From assembly GCA_023408815.1 (NCBI GenBank), contig JAEYJO010000063.1:1-23759 (forward strand): a stretch of 23,759 bases of DNA, given 5' to 3'. Under the pieces are notes generated by a model. It worked only from the letters and a program-made list of their open reading frames with translations. It was not told the DNA's origin and searched no databases. Source of the DNA: Bacillota bacterium. GTDB taxonomy: Bacteria > Bacillota > Clostridia > Lachnospirales > Lachnospiraceae. How positions within the stretch are numbered: position 1 is the first letter of the stretch; every line of letters begins with the position of its first letter. Below are positions 1 to 7,855 of the stretch, one piece after another. The translations under genes and the position numbers were made by a program.

Positions 1-55
1 CTTGAACACTTCTATTCTAACGGAAAGGTGATTTTTTTGTATAACAATCGATGCG

Positions 56-79
56 CACCCGCATAGCGGGTGGTTTTTT
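56..79 (+). terminator. Rho-independent terminator of an upstream plus-strand gene
   Basis: A 7-bp perfect GC-rich stem (CACCCGC at 56-62, GCGGGTG at 66-72) with a 3-base loop is followed by a run of six T at 74-79. This is a classic intrinsic terminator on the plus strand. It implies that a plus-strand transcription unit ends just left of the window. The first 50 bases are too short to name that gene. Confidence 0.8.
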
Positions 80-122
80 GACTTCGCACGCTTTGCGCAC
101 TCAGCCAGGCTAAAGCCATAAC

Positions 123-148
123 AAAAAAGCTGTGGAATCTTCCACAGC
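123..148 (-). terminator. Rho-independent terminator of the minus-strand chemoreceptor gene
   Basis: GCTGTGGAA (129-137) and TTCCACAGC (140-148) are perfect inverted arms. On the minus strand the stem runs into a T-tract, seen as the A-run at 123-128. It lies about 60 bases past the chemoreceptor stop codon and faces the terminator at 56-79. Together the two insulate convergent transcription units. A partial copy of one arm (CTGTGGAA) also occurs at about 164-171. Confidence 0.8.
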
Positions 149-206
149 CTAAAAATCAGTTACTCTGTGGAAAACAAAAAATAATCATTTGGTTTCCGCG
201 TTTCAC

Positions 207-1691
207 TTATATTACTGATTTCACCTTATAATTGGAGAGTTTCTCGATAGTATTTGTAATATCTTTCATGATCTGAACGAAATCACTCACGCTGTTCGCA
301 TTTTTCTCACCGATATCGTAAGCCTGTTCCGTACTTGCGGATATTTCCTCACTGGTTGCGGAAAGGTTGCTGATCGCATCCACGATACTGTTGTTAGAAT
401 CGAATAATTCTTCCATTTTCTTATTAACATCGTTTACGTGCTGGCTAAGTATATGAATCTTTTCCTCGATACTCGAGAACTCCTCTTTTGTTGCATCGAT
501 TAATTCTTTCTGATCTTCTGAGGTGTGGACGGTATATTTTACTTTATCAGAAACGGCGGTAGTGTTTAGCGATAACTCATCCAAGATACTGGAAATATCT
601 CCCGTAGCCTGACTCGTCTGTTCCGCCAGCTTGCGGATTTCCTCGGCAACTACTGCGAAGCCCTTTCCGGCTTCTCCGGCCCTTGCAGCTTCGATGGAAG
701 CGTTTAAGGCAAGGAGGTTCGTCTGAGAAGAGATCCCGAGGATAATGCCTATGATATTACGCACATCGTCCGCCTTTTTCGTCATTTCCTCTGCCGCTGA
801 ATCCATTTCATAGCCGGATTGAATAGACTGGTCGGACTGAACGGTTAAACGATTCATGGCCTTTACGCCGTTTTCTACAAAATCCGAGGAAATGGAAGCG
901 ATTTCGACGATTTCTTTCGTTCGCTTGAAGGTTTCTTCGATGACATTTTGTATGGAGCTGGTCATTACTGTCTGTCGTTCGATATTGGAAGCGGTCATAT
1001 TAGCGCTGTCGTTGATATCCTTCAGCGAATCGCTGATTGTCTTTGTAGTGCCTGCAATTTCATCGAGTAAACCTGATGAAGCTTCCGCCTGGGTGAGGAC
1101 ATACTTTGCCGATGCTACCACCTCGTCTGCCATATTCTGGTTGAGCACTGATTTCTTATTGCTTTTTTCCGAGTATTCCTCGAAGAAACGTATCAGCAGA
1201 TTCGTGCCCATAATGGAAGCGATGCCGACGAGTACGCTGATAATAAGTTCGATCATCACATACTCTATCATTTCCGCAGGATTGGCGGAACTGCTCATGA
1301 TCAATACGATTTTGATGAGATTAATGAGAATGAAATAGATGCCGAGGATCGTGGAAATTCGCTTATTGAGATACAAGGTCAAAATGAGAATAATAGGTAT
1401 CATGTAAGGATAAACGGCATTGGAATTGCCTGACAGCAGGATAAATGCGTAAATAATAGAGAATGAGACCGCAGTATAGGGCAGCAATGCTAAAGCCCAG
1501 CTTTTGTTCAGAATGATAACGATGTCTCCGATGTAAAATGCAAGAATCGCGACTAAAGGAACTATGCTCATGATCGGGGCTAAACCGGATAACGTCAGCT
1601 GCGACAGTAAGCCAATAGCCAAAAATATGGTCGTAAGCGTTAAAGCGAAAAATAGTAACTTATTAATACGTGATATTTGATTGCGTTCCAT
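207..1691 (-). CDS. Methyl-accepting chemotaxis protein with membrane-embedded N-terminus
   Basis: This 494-residue chemoreceptor should signal to CheA/CheW at the cytoplasmic face of the membrane. Residues of about 12-165 form roughly six hydrophobic segments with very short connections, so there is no sizeable extracellular ligand domain. A coiled-coil methylation and signalling region follows. The conserved hairpin tip lies near residues 320-360, with the motifs NLLALNASIEAARAGE and GFAVVAEEIRKLAEQ, and is diagnostic of the MCP signal domain. No HAMP domain is obvious between the membrane part and the helices, and no C-terminal CheR-binding pentapeptide is seen. The gene has its own promoter and terminator, so it looks monocistronic. 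The ligand is unknown; a sensor inside the membrane could read a lipophilic signal or energy state, but that is inference. The family call is secure. Confidence 0.93.
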   Translation of the reverse strand: MERNQISRINKLLFFALTLTTIFLAIGLLSQLTLSGLAPIMSIVPLVAILAFYIGDIVIILNKSWALALLPYTAVSFSIIYAFILLSGNSNAVYPYMIPIILILTLYLNKRISTILGIYFILINLIKIVLIMSSSANPAEMIEYVMIELIISVLVGIASIMGTNLLIRFFEEYSEKSNKKSVLNQNMADEVVASAKYVLTQAEASSGLLDEIAGTTKTISDSLKDINDSANMTASNIERQTVMTSSIQNVIEETFKRTKEIVEIASISSDFVENGVKAMNRLTVQSDQSIQSGYEMDSAAEEMTKKADDVRNIIGIILGISSQTNLLALNASIEAARAGEAGKGFAVVAEEIRKLAEQTSQATGDISSILDELSLNTTAVSDKVKYTVHTSEDQKELIDATKEEFSSIEEKIHILSQHVNDVNKKMEELFDSNNSIVDAISNLSATSEEISASTEQAYDIGEKNANSVSDFVQIMKDITNTIEKLSNYKVKSVI

Positions 1692-1723
1692 TTAAAAACC
1701 CCCATATCGTACTTTTTCTACAA

Positions 1724-1751
1724 ATTATACCATATTTTTCTATAAAAGCAA
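1724..1751 (-). promoter_or_regulatory. Sigma-A-type promoter for the chemoreceptor gene
   Basis: Read on the minus strand, a -35-like TTGCTT (complement of 1746-1751) and an exact TATAAT (complement of 1724-1729) are separated by 16 bases. They lie 33 bases upstream of the ATG. A GGGGG stretch before the start may serve as the ribosome site. No sigma-28 flagellar-type promoter was recognised. Confidence 0.55.
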
Positions 1752-1821
1752 AGAAAGCGGCGTAAAATCGTTAAAAATACCAAAGATGTGTAAGGTCCTG
1801 AAAAGAAACCGAAATAAGATT

Positions 1822-2817
1822 TTAAATGAATAAGGTTACAATGGGTATCGTAAGGAAGGAAAGCAGGGTAGAAAGAATAATTCCTCTGGAAATGGTAGCG
1901 CTCTCTAGATTATTCTGTTTGCACAATATGAGCGGTATATTCCCGGCAGGCACAGCGAGCATCAGCGCTGTGGTGCTGATAATGAGTACATTGTCCGTGA
2001 AAAGGCGGAACAGAAATACGCAAAGTACAGGAATGATGACCATACGCAATGCCGCGAAGGCATATAGTTTCTTGTGAGAAAAAATATCAGCTAAAGGCAT
2101 CTGCGCTACCGACACGCCCAATATGAGCATGGATAAGAAGGTAGTGGAGCGCCCCACGTGAGTAAGGGTATCCGAAAGGAGTACAGGAACGCTGACATTA
2201 CTTATATAGAGAACTATGGTTATAATAGCGGAAACGGTGCCCGCGTTCACAAATTTTTTCGTTGCTTTAAACAGACCCCGGGCAAAGCTTTCTGCAATTT
2301 CCTTTTCCCGCTCCAAAGGTGAAGCATCACCGGTAAGATCGCGGTTTACGCTATCGATCGAGGCAGCCTTAATGGTGGAAAGACCGTGTGTATAAATAAG
2401 TATATTGTATACAAGATTGTTGAGAGATACGTAGATCAGCGAGCCTGAACCGAGGAGAGCCATTGCGAGTGGAATGCCGATGAAGCCCACGTTACCGTAA
2501 ACGGTAATCAGTCTGTATGCAAAATGATCTTCGTCCGGAACGCGCAGGATATGAGGAATCAGATGCCCGCACAATATGAGTACGACATATGCCAGGAGCA
2601 CGATGAAAGCGCCTGTAAAGAGGTCGGAATTCGAAGCCTTCGGTCCTGTGTCAAAGACGGAGCAGATTAACAGTGCAGGATTGCAGAGGTTTATGATAAG
2701 CGCCGATATCTGTTTGGAGGTCTCGTCGGAAATCATCGATTTGCGGTAAAGCAGTGCTCCCGTCATAATAAGGATAAAGATAATTACCATTTGCTGTAAA
2801 ACAATTCCAATACTCAT
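1822..2817 (-). CDS. AEC-family (auxin efflux carrier-like) permease
   Basis: This 331-residue membrane protein has about ten hydrophobic helices in two halves of five, joined by a polar cytoplasmic loop at about residues 150-190. The family is normally 300-330 residues long. Features of the AEC/membrane transport protein family (PF03547) include the N-terminal helix with MTGALLYR, the NPALL motif near residue 47, and the glycine/proline-rich VGFIGIPLAMALLG near residue 110. Bacterial members are secondary carriers, some for malate, malonate or other organic acids; the substrate cannot be read here. The ribosome site (AGAAAG) is weak. It is transcribed divergently from the glycerol operon, with 212 bases between the two starts, and no terminator is evident behind it. 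A link to glycerol metabolism is possible but unsupported. Confidence 0.85.
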   Translation of the reverse strand: MSIGIVLQQMVIIFILIMTGALLYRKSMISDETSKQISALIINLCNPALLICSVFDTGPKASNSDLFTGAFIVLLAYVVLILCGHLIPHILRVPDEDHFAYRLITVYGNVGFIGIPLAMALLGSGSLIYVSLNNLVYNILIYTHGLSTIKAASIDSVNRDLTGDASPLEREKEIAESFARGLFKATKKFVNAGTVSAIITIVLYISNVSVPVLLSDTLTHVGRSTTFLSMLILGVSVAQMPLADIFSHKKLYAFAALRMVIIPVLCVFLFRLFTDNVLIISTTALMLAVPAGNIPLILCKQNNLESATISRGIILSTLLSFLTIPIVTLFI

Positions 2818-2984
2818 AGTTCGATGCGCTTTCTATATGTATAAAAAATTCCCTTGATTTAAGTTTAATCTGAGGTGTGAATACAATAAAATCCTATAGA
2901 AGAATAACATACGAGTATCTCTTTGTCAAAAGAGAATTAAAAAAAATACACTATGAAAAAGCTATCGAAAAGTAGTACGGAAAA

Positions 2985-2993
2985 TGATATGAT
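2985..2993 (+). promoter_or_regulatory. Candidate extended -10 promoter of the glycerol operon
   Basis: TG-A-TATGAT at 2985-2993 fits an extended -10 element, 36 bases before the first start codon. The corresponding -35 position is poor. A second candidate is TTGTCA (2923-2928), 18 bases from TACACT (2947-2952). The start codon at 3030 is set by CGGAGG at 3016-3021. The rest of the 2818-3029 gap is AT-rich with no other clear structure. Confidence 0.4.
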
Positions 2994-3029
2994 AAATCTA
3001 TGAGGAATTAAAACTCGGAGGGCGAAAAA

Positions 3030-4463
3030 ATGTATGATGTCATTGTAATAGGAGCAGGCGTAACCGGCGCGGCTATCGCGCGCGAGTTGTCACGCTATGA
3101 CTATAAGGGAAAAGCAGCGGTACTGGAGCGGACGTCGGATATTTGCGAAGGCACCTCCAAGGCCAACAGCGGGATCGTTCATGCGGGGTTTGACGCGGAA
3201 CCGGGGACGCTTAAAGCGAAGCTGAACGTCCTGGGAAATAGGAAAATGGAACAGCTTTCCAGGGAACTGGATTTTCCTTTTAAAAAAAATGGTACGCTGG
3301 TACTTTGCTTCGATGAGAAGGATAGAGATAAATTGCAGAGACTTTTGGAAAAAGGACAGCAAAACGGTGTGGAAGGACTGCGCGTCATAGGGGTACAGGA
3401 ACTGCGAGCTATGGAGCCTAATATTTCGGACGAGGCAGTGGCGGCTTTGTACGCGCCTGCCGGCGGCATCGTATGCCCTTTTGGGCTTACCATCGCGCTG
3501 GCAGAAAATGCCTGTGAGAATGGTGTGGAATTCTACCTTAATACGGAAGTTCTGCAAATAGAGAGAATACAGGAGGGATATCTGCTTAAGACCTCTCAAG
3601 GGATGTTTGAAAGCCGGATTGTCGTTAACGCCGCAGGACTTTATGCAGACGCGCTTCATAACATGGTGAGTGAAAAGAAACTCCATATCATACCGAGAAA
3701 AGGAGAATACTGCCTGTTCGATAAATCGGCGGGCAGCTATGTTTCCCATACCATCTTTCAGCTTCCCACACGATATGGAAAGGGCGTGCTGGTAACGCCC
3801 ACCGTGCATGGTAACCTGATGATAGGGCCTACGGCTGTGGATATCGAGGATAAGGAAGGTACGAATACTACTGGAGTGGGACTTGACGATTTGCTCAAAA
3901 GAGGCGGCCTGAGCATTCGGAGAGTTCCGGTAGAGAAGGTCATCACATCCTTCGCAGGGCTGCGCGCTCACGAAACTGCAGGGGATTTTGTAATCGGAGA
4001 AGCGGAAGATGCCTCCGGCTTCATAGATGCGGCAGGAATCGAATCGCCGGGTCTTACCTGTGCGCCCGCTATCGGGGAATACGTTGCCGGAATCGTGCAG
4101 GAGCTTCTGCCTGCGCCTAAAAAGGCAGATTTTAAGGCGCATAGGCAGGGAATCCGTGGAATGGCGGATGCTGATGAAGAGGAACGAAAGGCAATGATAG
4201 AGAAAAATCCTGCATATGCCAACATAATCTGCCGCTGTGAGCTGGTCACAGAGGGAGAAATTATGGATGCCATACACAGACCGTTGGGGGCAACTACGCT
4301 GGATGGTATAAAGCGCCGTACGAGAGCGGGAATGGGACGCTGCCAATCCGGATTTTGTGCGCCGAAGACGGTGGAGATTTTAGCGCAGGAGCTGGGAACG
4401 GATGCGGGAGAGATTACGAAATCGGGCGGAGAATCGAGATTTCTGACGGTAAGGAAGATATAG
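3030..4463 (+). CDS. glpA: GlpA-like FAD-dependent glycerol-3-phosphate dehydrogenase with BFD-type [2Fe-2S] domain
   Basis: This 477-residue enzyme should oxidise sn-glycerol-3-phosphate to dihydroxyacetone phosphate with FAD. An N-terminal Rossmann motif, GAGVTG (residues 8-13), begins a DAO-fold domain of about 370 residues. It includes SKANSGIVHAGFD near residues 43-54, typical of the GlpA/LhgO-like group. The C-terminal part carries Cys401, Cys403, Cys438 and Cys443, the CxC...CxxxxC pattern of a BFD-like [2Fe-2S] domain that passes electrons onward. No membrane segment or signal peptide is seen, so it is cytosolic or peripheral. It leads an operon with a second FAD oxidoreductase, a DUF1667 protein and glycerol kinase. 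That context favours G3P dehydrogenase over an L-2-hydroxyglutarate oxidase-like role. Confidence 0.85.
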   Translation: MYDVIVIGAGVTGAAIARELSRYDYKGKAAVLERTSDICEGTSKANSGIVHAGFDAEPGTLKAKLNVLGNRKMEQLSRELDFPFKKNGTLVLCFDEKDRDKLQRLLEKGQQNGVEGLRVIGVQELRAMEPNISDEAVAALYAPAGGIVCPFGLTIALAENACENGVEFYLNTEVLQIERIQEGYLLKTSQGMFESRIVVNAAGLYADALHNMVSEKKLHIIPRKGEYCLFDKSAGSYVSHTIFQLPTRYGKGVLVTPTVHGNLMIGPTAVDIEDKEGTNTTGVGLDDLLKRGGLSIRRVPVEKVITSFAGLRAHETAGDFVIGEAEDASGFIDAAGIESPGLTCAPAIGEYVAGIVQELLPAPKKADFKAHRQGIRGMADADEEERKAMIEKNPAYANIICRCELVTEGEIMDAIHRPLGATTLDGIKRRTRAGMGRCQSGFCAPKTVEILAQELGTDAGEITKSGGESRFLTVRKI

Positions 4464-4492
4464 GAACCGCTTAGAGAGTGGAAGGAGAAGGG

Positions 4493-5767
4493 ATGGATAA
4501 AAAGACGGATATTTTAATCGTAGGCGGCGGACCGGCGGGGCTGGCGGCGGCAGTAGCGGCCAGAAAAGCCGGAATAGAGGGCATTCTTGTGCTGGAGCGT
4601 GATGAAGAACTGGGAGGAATCCTGAATCAATGTATCCACAACGGATTCGGATTGCACACATTTAAGGAAGAGCTTACCGGACCGGAATATGCACAAAAAT
4701 ACATCCGTCAGGCGGAGGATCTGGGGATACCTTATCTATTACGTACAATTGCTGTGGATATTTCAACTGAGAAGGATAAGAAGCTTATCACTGCGATGAA
4801 CAAGAAAGACGGTCTTTTTACAATAGAAGCGAAGGCGGTGGTTCTGGCCATGGGCTGCAGGGAACGCCCTAGGGGAGCCTTGAATATTCCGGGTTACCGT
4901 CCGGCGGGCATCTACTCGGCGGGGACGGCCCAGCGTTATGTGAATATGGAAGGCAGAATGCCGGGAAAGGAAGTTGTGATATTAGGTTCCGGTGATATTG
5001 GCCTGATAATGGCAAGAAGGATGACGCTGGAAGGAGCAAAGGTTAAGCTGGTGGCGGAACTGATGCCCTATTCCGGCGGCCTTAAGAGGAATATCGTACA
5101 GTGCCTGGAAGACTACGGTATTCCGCTTAAGCTAAGTCATACGGTCATCGACATCGATGGAAAGGAAAGGGTAAAGGGAGTGACTGTAGCCGAGGTGGGC
5201 GGCGATAGGAAGCCCATTCCCGGTACGGAGGAATATATAAGCTGCGACACCCTTCTGCTTTCCTGCGGACTCATACCGGAGAATGAGCTGTCCGCAGGGC
5301 TGGGTGTAGCTTTGAATCCTGTAACGGCAGGACCTGTGGTAAATGAAAGCCTGGAGACGAACGTAGAAGGAGTGTTCGCATGCGGAAATGTGCTTCATGT
5401 TCATGATCTGGTGGATCATGTATCGGAGGAGGCCCATGCCGCCGGAGAGTATGCTGCCGCTTATGTGAAAGGGAGCTGTCCTGTAAACGCGGAGGCCGCA
5501 GTCATAAAATGTGCCGGAGGCGTGCGCTATACTGTGCCCTCTCTTCTGCGGATGAAATATATGGAGAAGGAGCAGGTGGTCAGATTCCGGGTGGGGAATG
5601 TGTATCGGAATGTTTTCCTCACGGTTTATTTTAATGACACGATTGTCATAAAACAGAAAAAGCGTGTTCTTCTTCCGGGAGAAATGGAGCAGATTAAATT
5701 GAAGAAAAGCGAAGTGGAGAAGTTCTCTGATTTAAATTCGATCACTGTGGCAATAGAAGAGGAATAG
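4493..5767 (+). CDS. GlpB-like NAD(P)/FAD-dependent oxidoreductase
   Basis: This 424-residue flavoprotein probably partners the preceding GlpA-like enzyme in moving electrons from G3P oxidation. The first FAD motif, VGGGPAG, lies at about residues 10-16. A second nucleotide-binding motif, ILGSGDIG, lies near residue 165, and a C-terminal GVFACGN segment with the usual FAD Asp/Asn region lies near residue 295, so the pyridine nucleotide-disulfide reductase fold is complete. No redox-active CxxC pair is seen. I place the start at ATG 4493, preceded by GGAAGGAG at 4480-4487; an in-frame GTG at 4478 lacks its own ribosome site. The gap from the upstream stop is 29 bases, so the two genes are co-transcribed. 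In annotation it is often just called FAD-dependent oxidoreductase. Confidence 0.85.
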   Translation: MDKKTDILIVGGGPAGLAAAVAARKAGIEGILVLERDEELGGILNQCIHNGFGLHTFKEELTGPEYAQKYIRQAEDLGIPYLLRTIAVDISTEKDKKLITAMNKKDGLFTIEAKAVVLAMGCRERPRGALNIPGYRPAGIYSAGTAQRYVNMEGRMPGKEVVILGSGDIGLIMARRMTLEGAKVKLVAELMPYSGGLKRNIVQCLEDYGIPLKLSHTVIDIDGKERVKGVTVAEVGGDRKPIPGTEEYISCDTLLLSCGLIPENELSAGLGVALNPVTAGPVVNESLETNVEGVFACGNVLHVHDLVDHVSEEAHAAGEYAAAYVKGSCPVNAEAAVIKCAGGVRYTVPSLLRMKYMEKEQVVRFRVGNVYRNVFLTVYFNDTIVIKQKKRVLLPGEMEQIKLKKSEVEKFSDLNSITVAIEEE

Positions 5768-5834
5768 GAGTGTATATCTAAACGTGGCCGGGTTATTTGT
5801 TGGACGATATACTGGAAAGGGCGGGACTGTTAAT

Positions 5835-6227
5835 GTGAAAAAAACAGAAAAATTGGAGAAAACAGAATTGATATGCATCCGGTGTCCGGTTGGATGTATG
5901 CTCTCGGTAACTGTTCGGGAGGATGGCACATGGGAGGTGAAGGGGAACTCCTGCGGCAGGGGAGAGGAATATGCCCATAAGGAATTGACGAACCCGACGA
6001 GAATCGTAACGACTACGGTACGGGTGCTGGGCGGCAGGCAGGCGGTAGTGCCTGTGAAGACCAGATACGATATTCCCAAAGCAAAGGTCATGGAATGTAT
6101 GGAAGCGCTGAGGGAGGTAGAGGTAGCGGCTCCGGTCTTTTTAGGAGCGGTCATTTTATCCGATGCGGCAGGGACGGGAGTAGACGTCGTCGCGACGAAG
6201 AGCGTGGAAAGGTCTGACATTGATTAA
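5835..6227 (+). CDS. DUF1667 small cysteine-motif (probable Fe-S) protein of the G3P dehydrogenase operon
   Basis: This 130-residue protein has a cysteine cluster near its N-terminus, CIRCPVGC (Cys14, Cys17, Cys21), and a fourth cysteine, Cys40, in GNSCGRG. The spacing suits an iron-sulfur or metal site. It matches DUF1667, a family usually near 120 residues that sits beside GlpA/GlpB-like oxidoreductases in clostridia. Where E. coli has glpABC, no GlpC-like protein is encoded here, so this protein may take the electron-transfer role; that is inference. The start is uncertain. GTG 5835 gives the family's usual length, with a G-rich ribosome site at 5815-5828. An in-frame GTG at 5784 would add 17 residues and has a poorly spaced site. 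The next gene, glpK, begins 21 bases downstream. Confidence 0.78.
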   Translation: MKKTEKLEKTELICIRCPVGCMLSVTVREDGTWEVKGNSCGRGEEYAHKELTNPTRIVTTTVRVLGGRQAVVPVKTRYDIPKAKVMECMEALREVEVAAPVFLGAVILSDAAGTGVDVVATKSVERSDID

Positions 6228-6248
6228 AATAGAGAAGAGAGGTATTGT

Positions 6249-7745
6249 ATGAAAAAATATATGATGGCGTTGGATCAGGGGACGACCAGTTCCCGATGTA
6301 TTTTATTCGATAAAAAAGGAAAGATCTGCAGCATTGCACAAAAGGAATTCAACCAGATATATCCGGTGCCTGGCTGGGTGGAGCACAACCCTATGGAAAT
6401 ATGGTCTTCCCAGCTGGCAGTCGCTACGGAGGCTATGGCACTGCTTGGTGTGAGTGCTGAGGAGATAAGCGGCATAGGCATCACCAATCAGAGGGAGACC
6501 ACGATTATCTGGGATAAGAAGACGGGGGAGCCTGTCTATAATGCGATTGTCTGGCAATGCCGCAGGACAGCCGACAGAATTGACGCACTGAACGAAGAAG
6601 GCTATGGAGATATTATCAGAGAGAAGACGGGACTCATTCCTGACGCGTATTTCTCTGCCACGAAGATAACGTGGATACTGGATAACGTAGAGGGTGCGAG
6701 AAAACGCGCAGAAGCGGGTGAACTTCTCTTCGGCACGGTGGATACGTGGCTTATCTGGAACATGACCAAGGGGCAGGTGCACATTACCGATTACACCAAC
6801 GCTTCGCGCACCATGCTTTTTAATATTCATACGCTTTGCTGGGATGAACAGCTTCTTGCCAAACTGAACATTCCGGCATCCATGCTGCCGGAGGTAAAGC
6901 CTTCCAGTTTTATTTACGGTTATACGGATAAAGCGATTCTGGGAGGGAATATCCCTATAGCGGGCGCGGCGGGAGACCAGCAGGCCGCCTTGTTCGGCCA
7001 GTGCTGCTTTGAATCGGGGCAGGTGAAAAATACATATGGCACGGGCTGTTTCCTATTGATGAATACAGGACATAAGGCCACGATATCAAAACACGGACTG
7101 CTTACCACGATTGCCGCAAGCACCGGAGATAAAGTGGAATATGCGCTGGAGGGAAGCGTATTCGTGGCCGGAGCGGCAGTGCAATGGCTGCGGGATGAGA
7201 TGCGGATGCTGGGGAAGGCCTCTCAGTCCGAGGAATATGCGGACCTGGTGCCTAATACCAACGGAGTGTATATCGTACCCGCCTTTGCAGGCCTGGGCGC
7301 TCCTTACTGGAATCAGTACACGAGAGGGACGGTAGTGGGCATTACGCGGGGCTGCAGAAAGGAACATTTCGTCCGGGCGACATTGGAATCCATCGCCTAT
7401 CAGACGGCGGACGTACTGCGAGCCATGGAAGAGGACTCGGGAATACATTTGAAGGAGCTGAAGGTGGACGGGGGAGCCTGCGCCAACCATTTTCTCATGA
7501 AATTTCAGGCGGATATCATCGATGCGGCAGTACATAGGCCGAAATGTATTGAGACTACGGCCTTGGGAGCAGCCTATCTGGCCGGACTGGCTACCGGATA
7601 CTACAAGGATAAAGACGAGATATGTGAAAACTGGCAGCTGGGAAGAACTTTTCTTCCGTCCATGCAGGAGGAGGAAAGGGAGAAGCTGCTAAAGGGATGG
7701 AAGAAAGCGATTCGCTGTGCGTTAGCATACAGCGATAACGAATAG
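6249..7745 (+). CDS. glpK: Glycerol kinase
   Basis: This 498-residue FGGY-family kinase, the usual length for GlpK, phosphorylates glycerol with ATP to sn-glycerol-3-phosphate, the substrate of the dehydrogenase encoded upstream. The phosphate-binding start, LDQGTTSSR (residues 8-16), the catalytic-region GAAGDQQAALFGQ with Asp243, and the ATP-site VDGGACAN near residue 407 are all present. The start codon follows AGAGAGG at 6236-6242. The loop before GAAGDQQ (YGYTDKAILGGNIP) has no histidine at the position where some lactic-acid-bacterial and enterococcal enzymes are phosphorylated by PTS HPr, so that control is probably absent. No glycerol facilitator gene lies in the window; uptake must use another locus or diffusion. 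The call is very secure. Confidence 0.97.
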   Translation: MKKYMMALDQGTTSSRCILFDKKGKICSIAQKEFNQIYPVPGWVEHNPMEIWSSQLAVATEAMALLGVSAEEISGIGITNQRETTIIWDKKTGEPVYNAIVWQCRRTADRIDALNEEGYGDIIREKTGLIPDAYFSATKITWILDNVEGARKRAEAGELLFGTVDTWLIWNMTKGQVHITDYTNASRTMLFNIHTLCWDEQLLAKLNIPASMLPEVKPSSFIYGYTDKAILGGNIPIAGAAGDQQAALFGQCCFESGQVKNTYGTGCFLLMNTGHKATISKHGLLTTIAASTGDKVEYALEGSVFVAGAAVQWLRDEMRMLGKASQSEEYADLVPNTNGVYIVPAFAGLGAPYWNQYTRGTVVGITRGCRKEHFVRATLESIAYQTADVLRAMEEDSGIHLKELKVDGGACANHFLMKFQADIIDAAVHRPKCIETTALGAAYLAGLATGYYKDKDEICENWQLGRTFLPSMQEEEREKLLKGWKKAIRCALAYSDNE

Positions 7746-7778
7746 TAACATAAAAATAATAAATAATATGAAATGAGG

Positions 7779-7806
7779 TTGACATTACTCATATTTAATT
7801 TATAAT
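7779..7806 (+). promoter_or_regulatory. Strong sigma-A promoter for the alpha-galactosidase/LacI operon
   Basis: An exact -35 TTGACA at 7779-7784 and an exact -10 TATAAT at 7801-7806 are separated by 16 bases, 50 bases before the start codon at 7856. The start is set by AGGAGA at about 7843-7848. The leader is AT-rich and contains the short palindrome TTTAATTAAA (7806-7815), which could hold an operator but is too simple to claim. This starts a new transcription unit after glpK. Confidence 0.8.
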
Positions 7807-7855
7807 TTAATTAAAATTACTTTATTTTAACTTAAAAAATGCTTAGGAGAACGTT

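Noticed and set aside
1..50. Possible C-terminal end of an upstream plus-strand gene (stop TGA at 29-31)
   Set aside because: The terminator at 56-79 implies such a gene, but fewer than ten codons are visible and the frame cannot be chosen with confidence.
2821..2834. Possible CcpA cre site (TCGATGCGCTTTCT) between the AEC and glycerol genes
   Set aside because: It matches a palindromic cre consensus at only about 10 of 14 positions by eye, with the left half poor, and sits in the AEC leader; too weak to annotate.
3090..4346. Long open frame on the minus strand (418 codons) antisense to the GlpA-like gene
   Set aside because: The product is Cys/His/Arg-rich with no recognisable domain and no ribosome site. 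The plus-strand frame is a complete, motif-rich enzyme, so this is a codon-usage shadow.
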